DNA of 45,888 nucleotides from the NCBI GenBank assembly GCA_018672285.1, contig JABHGC010000140.1, positions 1 to 45,888 on the forward strand, given 5' to 3'. This document shows positions 38,039 to 45,888 of this stretch, in pieces. The translations under genes were made by a program, and so were the position numbers. How positions within the stretch are numbered: the stretch's first letter is position 1; every line of letters starts with the position of its first letter. The notes beneath the pieces were generated by a model that was not told the origin of the DNA, did no database searches, and was given only the letters and a program-made list of their open reading frames with translations. This stretch comes from Methylococcales bacterium. GTDB lineage: Bacteria > Pseudomonadota > Gammaproteobacteria > JABHGC01.

Positions 38039-39229
38039 TTAGTAATAATACTTAAGGTCTAGACGCACATTATCATCATCTCTTAAGGCATCTAAGACCA
38101 CGTCTTTTCTTGTGTTTTCAAAAATTTGACCTTGTAAGGAGGCTTGCAAGTTATCATTAATTCTATGATTTGCCTCCACACTAAAGGTGCGAGAGTGACG
38201 AGATAAATCAATAATCATACCTGCCAACAAGTCCGTATCTTGTGTGTCGTTAAATGCCACTCGCATCCCAACAAACAAATCGTCTTCGAACGGTGTCGCC
38301 GCTTTATTGCCACGGTCATCATAGAGGTACTCCATAATAATGCCGACATCCGCTTGAGTAGAGAACACACCATTGAAGGTATATTCAACCCCTGACACAC
38401 TGGCAAAAAACCGTTCACCCTGCCCTGAGCGAGTTATCGCCTCTAACTTAAGCAACCAGGCACCTTTGGTCGATTGCACATCAATACTGGTTTGGTCAAT
38501 TAAGTTATAAATAGGCACCAACACCACTTCTAAGTTACGGTTGATAACAGGTGCAAGCAAAGGCTCTCGACTGGTGCCTGAAAAATGATACAAACCGACA
38601 TCCCAGTCACCAAAAGCATGGCTGTAACGCACCGCCCAATCCACATGCGCTTGTTTGTTTTTGGCTTCAAAAATCGCGTGATCAGTATCCACAAACGGGA
38701 TACTTCGGAAACGGCCCGTTTTTCCAGGGAAGGTTCTTTCTCTAAAACCCGACATTAAAAACAGATCAATTGTGCCCCATTCTTTTACCAACGCTAAGTT
38801 GATCATTGGCTGGCCAAGCTTCTCTTCGCCATCTGGATTTTCCACCAAATCGGTTTGATTGATAATATCAACCAAGTGCAGTGATTCAGTGACGCCCCAA
38901 AAAACTTTGCCAACACCAACATGCAACTCCCACTCGTCATCACCAATAAAAGTCCACTTCAGCTCACGAATATCGGCATGGGTTCTAGCCTTATCATTGC
39001 CATCAAAACGATAAAATGGCACAAATAAGAAACTGTTTTTACCCCCTTCTAGCTCCACAAAAAACTCAGGCTGCAAAGCAAAAGACACACTGTTATTGCG
39101 CTGATCAGGGTCTTGACCCTGATGCACAAAACCAATTGCCTCAAAGCTTGCCCAGCCAGAAATATCGACGGCACTCACTTGAGCTGCAAACAAACTCAAT
39201 ACTAAACCCATGGTGAACTGAAATTTCAT
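38039..39229 (-). CDS. Predicted outer-membrane beta-barrel protein of the transport unit
   Basis: 396 residues with a signal peptide (1-20, ending VSA) and a mature part of alternating amphipathic strands (for example FALQPEFFVEL, FLFVPFYRFD, WELHVGVGKVFWG). It ends in KYYY, with a terminal aromatic residue as expected for BamA substrates. It begins one base into the stop of the LolA-like gene (TAATG). Family name not certain. Position with an RND transporter and a LolA-like carrier suggests it is the outer-membrane exit or receptor for a lipid. Confidence 0.8.
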   Translation of the reverse strand: MKFQFTMGLVLSLFAAQVSAVDISGWASFEAIGFVHQGQDPDQRNNSVSFALQPEFFVELEGGKNSFLFVPFYRFDGNDKARTHADIRELKWTFIGDDEWELHVGVGKVFWGVTESLHLVDIINQTDLVENPDGEEKLGQPMINLALVKEWGTIDLFLMSGFRERTFPGKTGRFRSIPFVDTDHAIFEAKNKQAHVDWAVRYSHAFGDWDVGLYHFSGTSREPLLAPVINRNLEVVLVPIYNLIDQTSIDVQSTKGAWLLKLEAITRSGQGERFFASVSGVEYTFNGVFSTQADVGIIMEYLYDDRGNKAATPFEDDLFVGMRVAFNDTQDTDLLAGMIIDLSRHSRTFSVEANHRINDNLQASLQGQIFENTRKDVVLDALRDDDNVRLDLKYYY

Positions 39230-40011
39230 TACCTTACCCTAGCCAAACTTTTCTTTCTAAACTCAACTTCTTTCAAGCCCACTTTAAATTGATAATCTTT
39301 CATAATAAGATTTGTCGACTTACCTGTCACATGGTTCACCATTGCTAACTTATCCGCACGCCAAAATTGGCCTGCATATTGTTGGTAACCGCTAAAGGTT
39401 AACGTTTTTAAATGTGCTTTTTTGAAATCAAAAAACTGAATGGTTTGCACCCGGTATTCATCCACATCAACCCAGAGAATTTGTTTACTATAGCCTGAAT
39501 TATCCTCATCCACCGGGCGGCGTTGAATCACATTACACATCAAGTCACCACAAGGTTCAGTTTTGAGTAATAAATAATCGGTGTATTTTTCGACTTCTTG
39601 TGAGCTCATATCTTCGTAAGCAAACTCGCTCCCGACAAAAGAGCCTGATTTATTTGACGAAGAAATACGTTTAACACGGCCCACTTTAGGTAAAAACAAC
39701 CATTGGTCATCATCATCAATATGGGAGTGAGTCAGTAACGCTGTCCCTTTCACATTACGAGGGAAATCAAAAACAACGATAGACTTATCACCCCCTTCTC
39801 TTTCTATGATTTTTTGCCGCATCACGCGGTCAGACTTGACCCCTTTACGGTTGATCAACTCCATCGTCATCTGCACGGTAAAATCAACAAAACCGGTATC
39901 TCGTCTATCAGACTCTATGGCAATGGCTTTGCCCTTTTCAGCATCTGTTTCAGCCCATGCGTTACCAATAAAGACACTCAGTAGTGCGGTAACTGTGATC
40001 AATTTATACAC
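39229..40011 (-). CDS. LolA-like outer-membrane lipoprotein-sorting family protein
   Basis: 260 residues with a signal peptide (1-20, NAWA). The mature part has the long beta-strand pattern of LolA-like proteins (VDFTVQMTMELINRKG; IVVFDFPRNVKGTALLTHSH; DDQWLFLPKVGRVKRI). It is probably a periplasmic carrier of a lipid or lipoprotein between the RND transporter and the outer membrane. The start is GTG 40011 with AGGAG 6 bases upstream, overlapping the RND gene by 8 bases. It is not the housekeeping LolA; C-terminal features differ. Confidence 0.87.
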   Translation of the reverse strand: MYKLITVTALLSVFIGNAWAETDAEKGKAIAIESDRRDTGFVDFTVQMTMELINRKGVKSDRVMRQKIIEREGGDKSIVVFDFPRNVKGTALLTHSHIDDDDQWLFLPKVGRVKRISSSNKSGSFVGSEFAYEDMSSQEVEKYTDYLLLKTEPCGDLMCNVIQRRPVDEDNSGYSKQILWVDVDEYRVQTIQFFDFKKAHLKTLTFSGYQQYAGQFWRADKLAMVNHVTGKSTNLIMKDYQFKVGLKEVEFRKKSLARVR

Positions 40012-42337
40012 GTTTATCTCCTAATTTAATCAACAACGGGGGTAGCAATAGAAAATCAGCAACCAATGCAATCCCGATCACAACTGCGGTTAGCAGCCCC
40101 ATATCGGCATTAATGGCAAAATCAGACGTTGCTAACACTAAGAACCCTACAATTAAGACAATGGTTGTCACCACAAGTGCACTGCCTACCGTATGAAAAG
40201 CATAGTGCACCGCTTCAGTTGCTGTCATCTTCATCTCACGCTTTGCATGCATGTATTTATACAAAAAATGCACCGTATCATCCACAACGATACCCAGCGT
40301 CATCCCCGCAACAATGGATAGCCCTAAACCTACTTGGCCTACAAATAACCCCCAAAGACCAAAACCCACTAGCGGGGGCACTAAATTAGGCACAAGACTT
40401 AACAAGCCAATTGGTAATGATTTAAGCGCAAAAATTAAAATCACTGAAATCAAGACCAGCGCAACAGAGGTGCCAATTAACATACTCTTTATGTTTCTCT
40501 CACCAATGTGTGCAAACATCATTGTTGAGCCTGTACCGTCAGTACGCATGACCTCTGGCATATTATCGACCATCCATTGCTGCACCCGCTCTTCTAAAGC
40601 AAGTAACTGATTGGTTGATAAGTTTTTGACCGTCACAGCGACCCGTGTTGATGACTTAGCTTGGTCAATTTGATTATTTAAATCCATACCCCGACGTAAG
40701 GACATTTCATATAACAAGAAGAACTGTGCCATCTCCTCTTCATCCCCTGGTATGCGATGAAACTCAGATTTATCTGCATGCATATTCATATTCAGCCGCT
40801 TAATAATATCCGACACCGTATTCACATGCTCAACTTCTGGCTGCAGCCTTAACCACTGTACCCATTCATCCACTTTACTCATAAATTCAGGCCCATTCAC
40901 ACCACCTTCTCGGCCAGATTCAATGGAGTAATGAATGGTATATAAGCCTGCCAAGTTATCTGAAGAAAACTCGCTCGATACCCTAAAAGGCACATCTTCA
41001 GAGAAATATTTTACAAACTCATCATTGAGTTCATTTTTCATGATAAAGCTCATCGCACCAATGGCCATAATAGTACCCACCCAAAATAACAATTTATTTT
41101 GCGCGATAACCCAGTTTGCAAAGCGATCTATTAAAACGGATGGCTCGGCCACTTTTTTAGGCGGTTTTATGGGTAACACTGTGAGTAAAGCCGGCAATAA
41201 TGTCACTGATAAAATAAACGCCACCACAACACCGACTGCAACAATGTTACCCATGTCTCTAAACGGCGGTGCATCACTAAAATTCATACTCAAAAAGCCA
41301 ATTGCCGTGGTCAAAGAGGTCAGCATAATGGGTTGGAAATTCAAGTTCACACACGCTATCACAGACGCCTTTCGGTCAAACCCTTGCCGCAGTTTATGCA
41401 AGAACCCCGACAGTAAATGGACACAATCAGCCACCGCCAGCGTTAAGATCATGGTTGGTGCAGATAGCGCCGGCGGAGACAATAGAATATCAGCCCACCC
41501 TGCAACGCCCATGGCACTTGCAATCGACAGCAAGATGACCAAAACACACCCTAAGACACTGATAAACGATCGCAATAAAAAACCGACCATCATCAGCACA
41601 AATGCAAACATCACGGGGATTAGAGTGGCGGCATCGTGTTGTGCCACTTCAGGGAAGGTCTGATTCATGATCGCCATCCCTGTGAGATAAACATCGATCT
41701 CAGGGTATTCCGCGCGAATCTTCGCAGCCATGGCTCGCGAGTCTCCCGCAATGGTCGCGACTTGATGTTGCGTGTTTCTTGTAAATTCTGCATACGCTTC
41801 AACCCCACCCTCCGTTGGTGGAGAGGGCATTGAAATGGTGACATTAACGGCAGCAACATGACCACTCGGAGAGATCAGCCGATGTACGAGCAACGGCTCG
41901 TTCAAGGCAATCTGTTTTATCTTGGCAATTTTGTCATCCGTTAATTTAACTCGGCGCCCAACCAAATCTTCTACCAATAAATCATCTTCACCTTCAGCAT
42001 AGGTATGCTGAAAATTGGTGATGGAGTCGATCCGAGTAGATAAAGGAATTTGATAGGCATCTTTAGTCAGCTTTTTCAGTAAGGTTAAGGTTCTCTCTGA
42101 AAAAACGGTGCCAGACTTTGGTGCCAATATAAACAGCACGTTATCATTTTTTGAGTAGGTATCTTGAAGGTCTTCAAACGCTTGCAAATAAGGATTATCT
42201 TCACTAAAAAATACTCTGTAGTCTGATGACATCACCAGGCGCTTGCCCCCCGATGCCACTAACCCAACAGCCACTATTGTTATCGCAATAACCAGCCAAG
42301 GGTTTCGTGTAATCCATTGAGCAAAGCGTTCTATCAT
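40004..42337 (-). CDS. RND-superfamily (MMPL-type) transporter
   Basis: 777 residues arranged as two repeats: one membrane helix (about 13-31), a periplasmic domain, then five helices (about 220-390), and again one helix (about 415-435), a periplasmic domain and five helices (about 630-770). Conserved Asp residues in the mid-membrane helices (ILTLAVADCVHLLSG; GIVVDDTVHFLYKYMHA) match the proton-relay positions of MMPL/hopanoid-type RND proteins. It is likely a lipid or hydrophobe exporter working with the LolA-like protein and barrel. It starts 7 bases after the phosphatase gene. Confidence 0.93.
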   Translation of the reverse strand: MIERFAQWITRNPWLVIAITIVAVGLVASGGKRLVMSSDYRVFFSEDNPYLQAFEDLQDTYSKNDNVLFILAPKSGTVFSERTLTLLKKLTKDAYQIPLSTRIDSITNFQHTYAEGEDDLLVEDLVGRRVKLTDDKIAKIKQIALNEPLLVHRLISPSGHVAAVNVTISMPSPPTEGGVEAYAEFTRNTQHQVATIAGDSRAMAAKIRAEYPEIDVYLTGMAIMNQTFPEVAQHDAATLIPVMFAFVLMMVGFLLRSFISVLGCVLVILLSIASAMGVAGWADILLSPPALSAPTMILTLAVADCVHLLSGFLHKLRQGFDRKASVIACVNLNFQPIMLTSLTTAIGFLSMNFSDAPPFRDMGNIVAVGVVVAFILSVTLLPALLTVLPIKPPKKVAEPSVLIDRFANWVIAQNKLLFWVGTIMAIGAMSFIMKNELNDEFVKYFSEDVPFRVSSEFSSDNLAGLYTIHYSIESGREGGVNGPEFMSKVDEWVQWLRLQPEVEHVNTVSDIIKRLNMNMHADKSEFHRIPGDEEEMAQFFLLYEMSLRRGMDLNNQIDQAKSSTRVAVTVKNLSTNQLLALEERVQQWMVDNMPEVMRTDGTGSTMMFAHIGERNIKSMLIGTSVALVLISVILIFALKSLPIGLLSLVPNLVPPLVGFGLWGLFVGQVGLGLSIVAGMTLGIVVDDTVHFLYKYMHAKREMKMTATEAVHYAFHTVGSALVVTTIVLIVGFLVLATSDFAINADMGLLTAVVIGIALVADFLLLPPLLIKLGDKRV

Positions 42338-42344
42338 ATTGTTA

Positions 42345-42821
42345 TTATCCTAAATAGCGCTGTTGAATATCGGCCAACAACCCTTGAGAGGCTGCTGCAA
42401 CTAAGTCAAAGACGTAGTCAAAGCTTCCATCGTAATAAGGATCAGGCACTTCAGTTTCCGTTCGCTCTGGCGCAAACTGCAAAAACATATAGAGCATGTC
42501 TTGCCCGCCCGGTGCTTTGGCCTTTAAGTTGTGCATATTGTCATCGTCCATCGCGATGACATAATCGTAATAATCATAATCATTACCATTCACTTGTCTG
42601 GCGCGTAAATCACTTAAATCAAAACCACGAGACAAAGCGGTCTTTTGGGCTCTCCCATCAGGGGGGTTGCCAATGTGATAAGCTTCTGTGCCTGCCGAAT
42701 CTATTTCAATGCGCTGGCTCAAGCCGTTTTCTTCCACCAGTTGACGAAACACACCATGAGCCGTTGGTGAACGGCAAATGTTCCCCATACAAACAAATAA
42801 AACCTTAATTTTATCTTTCAC
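42345..42821 (-). CDS. Low-molecular-weight protein tyrosine phosphatase
   Basis: 158 residues. The P-loop CMGNICRS (C11, R17) and the general-acid region EVPDPYYDG are intact, with family-typical length. It removes phosphate from tyrosines and in Gram-negatives often acts on envelope-polymer export kinases. I start at GTG 42821, with AAGGGA 6 bases upstream; the TTG two codons earlier abuts that site. It is 7 bases before the RND gene, so probably co-transcribed. No partner kinase gene is in the window. Confidence 0.92.
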   Translation of the reverse strand: MKDKIKVLFVCMGNICRSPTAHGVFRQLVEENGLSQRIEIDSAGTEAYHIGNPPDGRAQKTALSRGFDLSDLRARQVNGNDYDYYDYVIAMDDDNMHNLKAKAPGGQDMLYMFLQFAPERTETEVPDPYYDGSFDYVFDLVAAASQGLLADIQQRYLG

Positions 42822-42936
42822 AATCAATCCCTTAGACTATGCCTGGCGCATACAAATAGGCCACTTATGCCTGCCAAACAACAATAATTTTCATGCTGGA
42901 TACTAGCATAAATTTGCGCCTCAAACCGAATGTCGT

Positions 42937-43353
42937 TCATTGGTCTTCATCTCGCACTTCTACTGCCGATTTTTTAGCCTCCTCAGGCGTGGATACCATT
43001 GAAAAAAAAGGCTTTAATGAAAAATAGGCAATAAAAGCAATCACTATAAAATACAACATCATTTGTATTGGCATTCGCCAATAGCGATACCAAAAGGTTT
43101 CAACATCACCCGCCTGTAATCCTGACTGGTAAGCGGCCTGAACCTCACGCACATGCGTAGATTGAAACTCATCTAGCAATGCTCTTGCCCTTGGGTAATC
43201 CTCATTGTTTTTTAACCAAATGGCGGCAATTGAAATCCCCCAGCGGCCCGCAGACGTCTCAAAAGTCTCAAAGTGATTGGCCTCAAGAAGCGCCACCACC
43301 CCTTCAATTTCTTCTTCTGGTACATCCTTTAACCTAAACAGCAATACGGACAT
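42937..43353 (-). CDS. DUF6164-like membrane protein
   Basis: 138 residues. A soluble N-terminal domain (LLFRLKDVPEEE... ETSAGRWGISIAAIWL) resembles the family I recall as DUF6164. One membrane helix follows at about 94-115, and a short charged tail ends in EDQ. It is divergent from the caspase-like gene, with a gap of 68 bases. Function unknown. It is 109 bases before the phosphatase gene; that gap holds an ATGCT/AGCAT inverted repeat and no gene. Confidence 0.75.
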   Translation of the reverse strand: MSVLLFRLKDVPEEEIEGVVALLEANHFETFETSAGRWGISIAAIWLKNNEDYPRARALLDEFQSTHVREVQAAYQSGLQAGDVETFWYRYWRMPIQMMLYFIVIAFIAYFSLKPFFSMVSTPEEAKKSAVEVRDEDQ

Positions 43354-43421
43354 GGCTTTTAAACTCTTACAGTAATTAGAACATGCTATGCTAACGCCAT
43401 TCTAAGACGAAGGAAACGAAC

Positions 43422-44846
43422 ATGCTGTCATTCAAAAACACGCTATTCACCATTGCCTTATTCTGCTTTGCAGCGACCAGCGCATCAGCTGAAATAATGC
43501 CAGACACGACACCAAGTCATAGCCAACAACCCGCCCCCTCTAACCTGCTACCATCAAACTTGAAGGCAGCCCAGGGTAAAAAAACGGCCCTTATTATTGG
43601 CAATGCCACCTACCAAAGCTCCCCACTTAAGAACCCCGTACATGACGCAAAGGATATGGCTAATGCCTTAAGTCAGCTGGGTTTTGAGGTCATCGCAAAA
43701 TACAATGCCAACCAAGAACAAATGGAAGATGCCATTCGCCTTTTTGGCTCAAAAATCAGCAACAGTGATGTTAACTTATTCTACTATGCAGGCCACGGCG
43801 TCCAGGTTGCAGGGCGGAATTATTTAATCCCGATCAACGCCAAAATAGTACGGGAAAAAGACGTCAAGTATAAAGCCGTTGATGCCAACCAAGTGCTCGA
43901 TGAAATGGGTTCTGCCGACAGCAGTTTAAACATGGTGATTCTAGATGCTTGCAGAGACAATCCTCTCCCCCGTAGCTTTAGATCAAGTGGGCAACAAGGC
44001 TTAGCCAAATTAGATGGCCCCAAAGGCACCATTATCGCCTACGCGACAGGTCCAGGTTCTACTGCGATGGATGGCACCGGCCGAAATGGCGTTTACACCA
44101 AGCATTTACTCAAAGCCATCTCAACCCCGAACCTCAGCGTGGAAGAAGTCTTCAAACAAGTTTTGCAACAAGTTGACAATGAAACCAGTGGCCAACAAAC
44201 CCCTTGGGTATCCTCCTCTTTTACCGGCAATTTTTCCTTTAACATGACGGTGGATGACAGAGGCCTCACGGTTAATATCAAACCTTTACCCACTCAGCCT
44301 GTTGAAGAGCCTGAAACAGGTATACTCGACATTGCCACAGTCCCCACTAAATCAGCGATTAGAATTGATGGTGCTTTTACAGGCTACAGTCCCATGTCAA
44401 TCTCTCTTCCCCCTGGCACTTACCAATTAGCCCTTAGCGCTAAAGGTTATAAAGACTTTCAAGACAAAGTCTTAGTCCGGTCTGCCAGTACAACACCGCT
44501 AGAATTATACTTGGATAAAGTTCCAGCCAAAAAGCCCATCACACCGCCTAAACCCATCCGCCCAAAAATACCCGCTTTAACGGCTGAGCAAGCGAAGTTT
44601 AAAATCACCCAATTTTACCGAGACAAAGGTGAGTGGAAAGGTGTTTTCATGATACGCAAAGTCAACCGCATCAGAATGGTACGAAAGGGTAAAACGACGA
44701 TCGTCCATGCGAAATACCAATACATCCCTGTACCGAATAGCCGAAGATCAGACTCTGGAACCGACCAACGCATCTTCCAGTTCAGGTGGAATGGTCGTGG
44801 CTGGAAAGTCATTCGCATGGGTGCCTACAAATCAGGCAAATTTTAG
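43422..44846 (+). CDS. Secreted caspase-like (C14) protein with a PEGA domain
   Basis: 474 residues with a signal peptide (about 1-23). A caspase-like domain spans about 53-275, with catalytic H125 in YYAGHG and C177 in DACRDNP, followed by a PEGA-type beta domain (about 295-370: GILDIATVPTKSAIRIDG) and a proline-rich linker. The C-terminal domain (about 385-474) is basic (KVNRIRMVRKGKTT). Bacterial caspase-like proteins cleave after basic residues, usually when activated. The dyad is intact, so it should be active in the periplasm or at the surface. An AAGGAA site precedes the ATG. Substrate unknown. Confidence 0.9.
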   Translation: MLSFKNTLFTIALFCFAATSASAEIMPDTTPSHSQQPAPSNLLPSNLKAAQGKKTALIIGNATYQSSPLKNPVHDAKDMANALSQLGFEVIAKYNANQEQMEDAIRLFGSKISNSDVNLFYYAGHGVQVAGRNYLIPINAKIVREKDVKYKAVDANQVLDEMGSADSSLNMVILDACRDNPLPRSFRSSGQQGLAKLDGPKGTIIAYATGPGSTAMDGTGRNGVYTKHLLKAISTPNLSVEEVFKQVLQQVDNETSGQQTPWVSSSFTGNFSFNMTVDDRGLTVNIKPLPTQPVEEPETGILDIATVPTKSAIRIDGAFTGYSPMSISLPPGTYQLALSAKGYKDFQDKVLVRSASTTPLELYLDKVPAKKPITPPKPIRPKIPALTAEQAKFKITQFYRDKGEWKGVFMIRKVNRIRMVRKGKTTIVHAKYQYIPVPNSRRSDSGTDQRIFQFRWNGRGWKVIRMGAYKSGKF

Positions 44847-44861
44847 CGCTTTCTCTCACGC

Positions 44862-44894
44862 AAAAAAAAGCCCTAGAGCAATGGCCTAGGGCTT
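44862..44894 (-). terminator. Rho-independent terminator of the AsmA-like gene
   Basis: AAGCCCTAG / CTAGGGCTT form a 9-bp stem around a 9-base loop. On the minus strand it is followed directly by eight T residues (44869-44862). It may also help stop the plus-strand caspase-like gene, but there it lacks a T-run. Confidence 0.85.
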
Positions 44895-44920
44895 AATCTA
44901 ATACGCCTTATAAGAGCGAA

Positions 44921-45763
44921 TTAAAACGGGCTGTTTTTCAACAAATCACCGGCTTTATCACCTAAACCATCGGTTAACTTGCTTTTAAGCTCATCTTTTT
45001 TAGCTTCAAGCGCTTCAGTCGCCTGAGCTTTCACTTGATCTAAGTTCTGATCTAGCATTTTACTTAAGTCACCAAATTGACCTGATTTAGCGGCCTCATC
45101 CATAATCGCTTGCATGATACGCTCGCTTAACTCTGTAAAATCAATGCCTTCACCGGCATTGCCTAAATCAGTCAACTCTATCGCAGGTAATGTGAAAGAC
45201 GCATCCGCACCTTGTACTGGCAAACCTAAATTGGCAGTCATGCTAACGCCTTCAATCAACAAACGTTTAATCACGAATTTTTTACCAGGTGCAGAAGATG
45301 CTGCAGGCTCAGCTTCACTGGTTGACTCACTTGATTCGCTATCACTTGAGCTTGATGCTTGAGACTGACCTTTACTCTTAGCATGATCCATCAACTCTTT
45401 TGCATTTAAAGTCGTGTCCTTACGCTCTAGCGTTACATTCAAATCACTTAAGACAACGTCTGTAATCTCGACAACATCTGAAGATAAAGAGGCAATGCTA
45501 ACAGCCACTTTTGCTTTACCCATTTTATAAAAATGACCTGACTCATAACCTGCAGGATTAGCAATGGCCATGTCATTAATTTGAATAGAACCATCTAGCA
45601 ATTTGACATCAACCGAGTTAACACTTGTTTCGGTACCAAAGGCATAGCTACCACCTTCTTCAATAGCTGTTTTAATCAGCGGCCCTAAAAAAACAATCAC
45701 ACCAGCGACAACAACAACGGTCGCCAAGATTAAAAATAGTAAAAATTTCTGTAGAGTAGACAT
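44921..45763 (-). CDS. AsmA-like membrane-anchored periplasmic protein
   Basis: 280 residues. An N-terminal membrane anchor (about 6-29) is followed by an AsmA-like segment (TETSVNSVDVKLLDGSIQINDMAIANP). A Ser/Glu-rich low-complexity linker (about 130-160) separates it from a second beta-rich piece and a charged helical tail (QATEALEAKKDELKSKL). AsmA-like proteins act in the inner-membrane/periplasm and are linked to lipid transport, but this one is short. A very good AAGGAG site precedes ATG 45763. A group II intron end lies a few tens of bases upstream, so its promoter is either in between or beyond the intron. Confidence 0.75.
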   Translation of the reverse strand: MSTLQKFLLFLILATVVVVAGVIVFLGPLIKTAIEEGGSYAFGTETSVNSVDVKLLDGSIQINDMAIANPAGYESGHFYKMGKAKVAVSIASLSSDVVEITDVVLSDLNVTLERKDTTLNAKELMDHAKSKGQSQASSSSDSESSESTSEAEPAASSAPGKKFVIKRLLIEGVSMTANLGLPVQGADASFTLPAIELTDLGNAGEGIDFTELSERIMQAIMDEAAKSGQFGDLSKMLDQNLDQVKAQATEALEAKKDELKSKLTDGLGDKAGDLLKNSPF

Positions 45764-45789
45764 TGATGTCTCCTTTTATTTAAATTAAT

Positions 45790-45888
45790 AAAATGCAAGG
45801 AAACATAATGCCCCTCACAGAACCGTACTTGAAGATTTCCCTCATACGGCTCTTCAACTTAATTCACATACTTATGTGACCGCATAAA
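45790..45888 (-). mobile_element. Group II intron, 3' end (partial, continues past the right edge)
   Basis: The minus strand contains a recognisable group II domain V (listed separately). It is followed by UGUGAGGGGC and a short region that could be domain VI. A TCACATA/TATGTGA hairpin (45864-45879) lies upstream of domain V. The 5' part, including any reverse-transcriptase gene, lies beyond the window. The exact 3' splice boundary cannot be fixed; it is somewhere between about 45785 and 45815. Confidence 0.7.
45820..45852 (-). ncRNA. Group II intron domain V
   Basis: The lower helix GAGCCGUA pairs with UACGGUUC (including the A-U and G-U pairs usual at its base). A 2-base bulge (AG) and a GAAA-type cap follow, above UGAGG/UCUUCA. 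This is the catalytic hairpin of bacterial group II introns. It is 33 bases, one fewer than the usual 34, because the upper left strand has 5 bases against 6. Confidence 0.8.

Noticed and set aside
40935..41663. 242-codon plus-strand open frame inside the RND transporter gene
   Set aside because: It lies opposite a clearly conserved transporter, shows no family motif and has no ribosome-binding site that I can support.
1..45888. CRISPR arrays, tRNA or rRNA genes
   Set aside because: I saw no regularly spaced repeats and no tRNA or rRNA signatures in any gap.

Overview
The window looks like chromosomal DNA of a Gram-negative gammaproteobacterium, probably marine, with moderately low GC by eye. 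The evidence is the gene order rpsB-tsf-pyrH-frr-uppS-cdsA-dxr-rseP-bamA-skp-lpxD-fabZ-lpxA-lpxB with divergent map-glnD, a gammaproteobacterial-length PurL with a fused amidotransferase domain, and a type II secretion gene block. I cannot fix the genus from sequence alone.

Layout. (1) 1-660: the 3' end of an IS30-family transposase cut by the left edge, then a small CPFC glutaredoxin/GST-N-like protein. (2) 900-9160, plus strand: a three-gene cassette of a YqiJ-like OB-fold membrane protein, a long YqiK-like flotillin and a giant 1778-residue MoxR-like AAA+ protein. This is the best candidate here for a poorly described membrane-associated system. (3) 9360-11100, plus strand: a compact operon with a 38-bp perfect palindrome over the promoter, an ArsR-rhodanese fusion regulator, a sterol-desaturase/fatty-acid-hydroxylase-family membrane enzyme and a 42-residue membrane peptide. 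(4) 11170-28700, minus strand: purL, then the translation and envelope superoperon from rpsB down to lpxB. (5) 28960-32420, plus strand: map and glnD, with a two-way promoter region toward rpsB. (6) 32400-37670, minus strand: an ExbB/ExbD-type pair followed by gspF-G-H-I-J-K. The other type II secretion genes (C, D, E, L, M) are not in this window. (7) 37800-42820, minus strand: a low-molecular-weight tyrosine phosphatase, an RND/MMPL transporter, a LolA-like periplasmic protein, an outer-membrane barrel and a 76-residue membrane protein. Together they look like an envelope lipid-transport unit. (8) 42930-45770: a DUF6164-like protein, a divergent secreted caspase-like/PEGA protein and an AsmA-like anchored protein with a strong terminator. 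(9) 45790-45888: the 3' end of a group II intron on the minus strand, recognised from its domain V and running off the right edge.

How the genes work together. Regions 4-7 form an envelope-building and translation core: lipid A first steps (LpxA, LpxD, LpxB, FabZ), outer-membrane protein assembly (BamA, Skp), isoprenoid and phospholipid precursors (Dxr, UppS, CdsA), sigma-E signalling (RseP), secretion (Gsp) and a putative lipid exporter. Both window edges carry mobile-element sequence. Many starts are non-ATG (TTG in lpxA, skp, exbD and gspI; GTG in lpxD, frr, the giant ATPase, the LolA-like gene and the phosphatase). I moved several starts inward where the ribosome-binding site or family alignment demanded it: purL, lpxD, rpsB, gspH, gspJ, gspK, the ArsR gene, the desaturase and the phosphatase.
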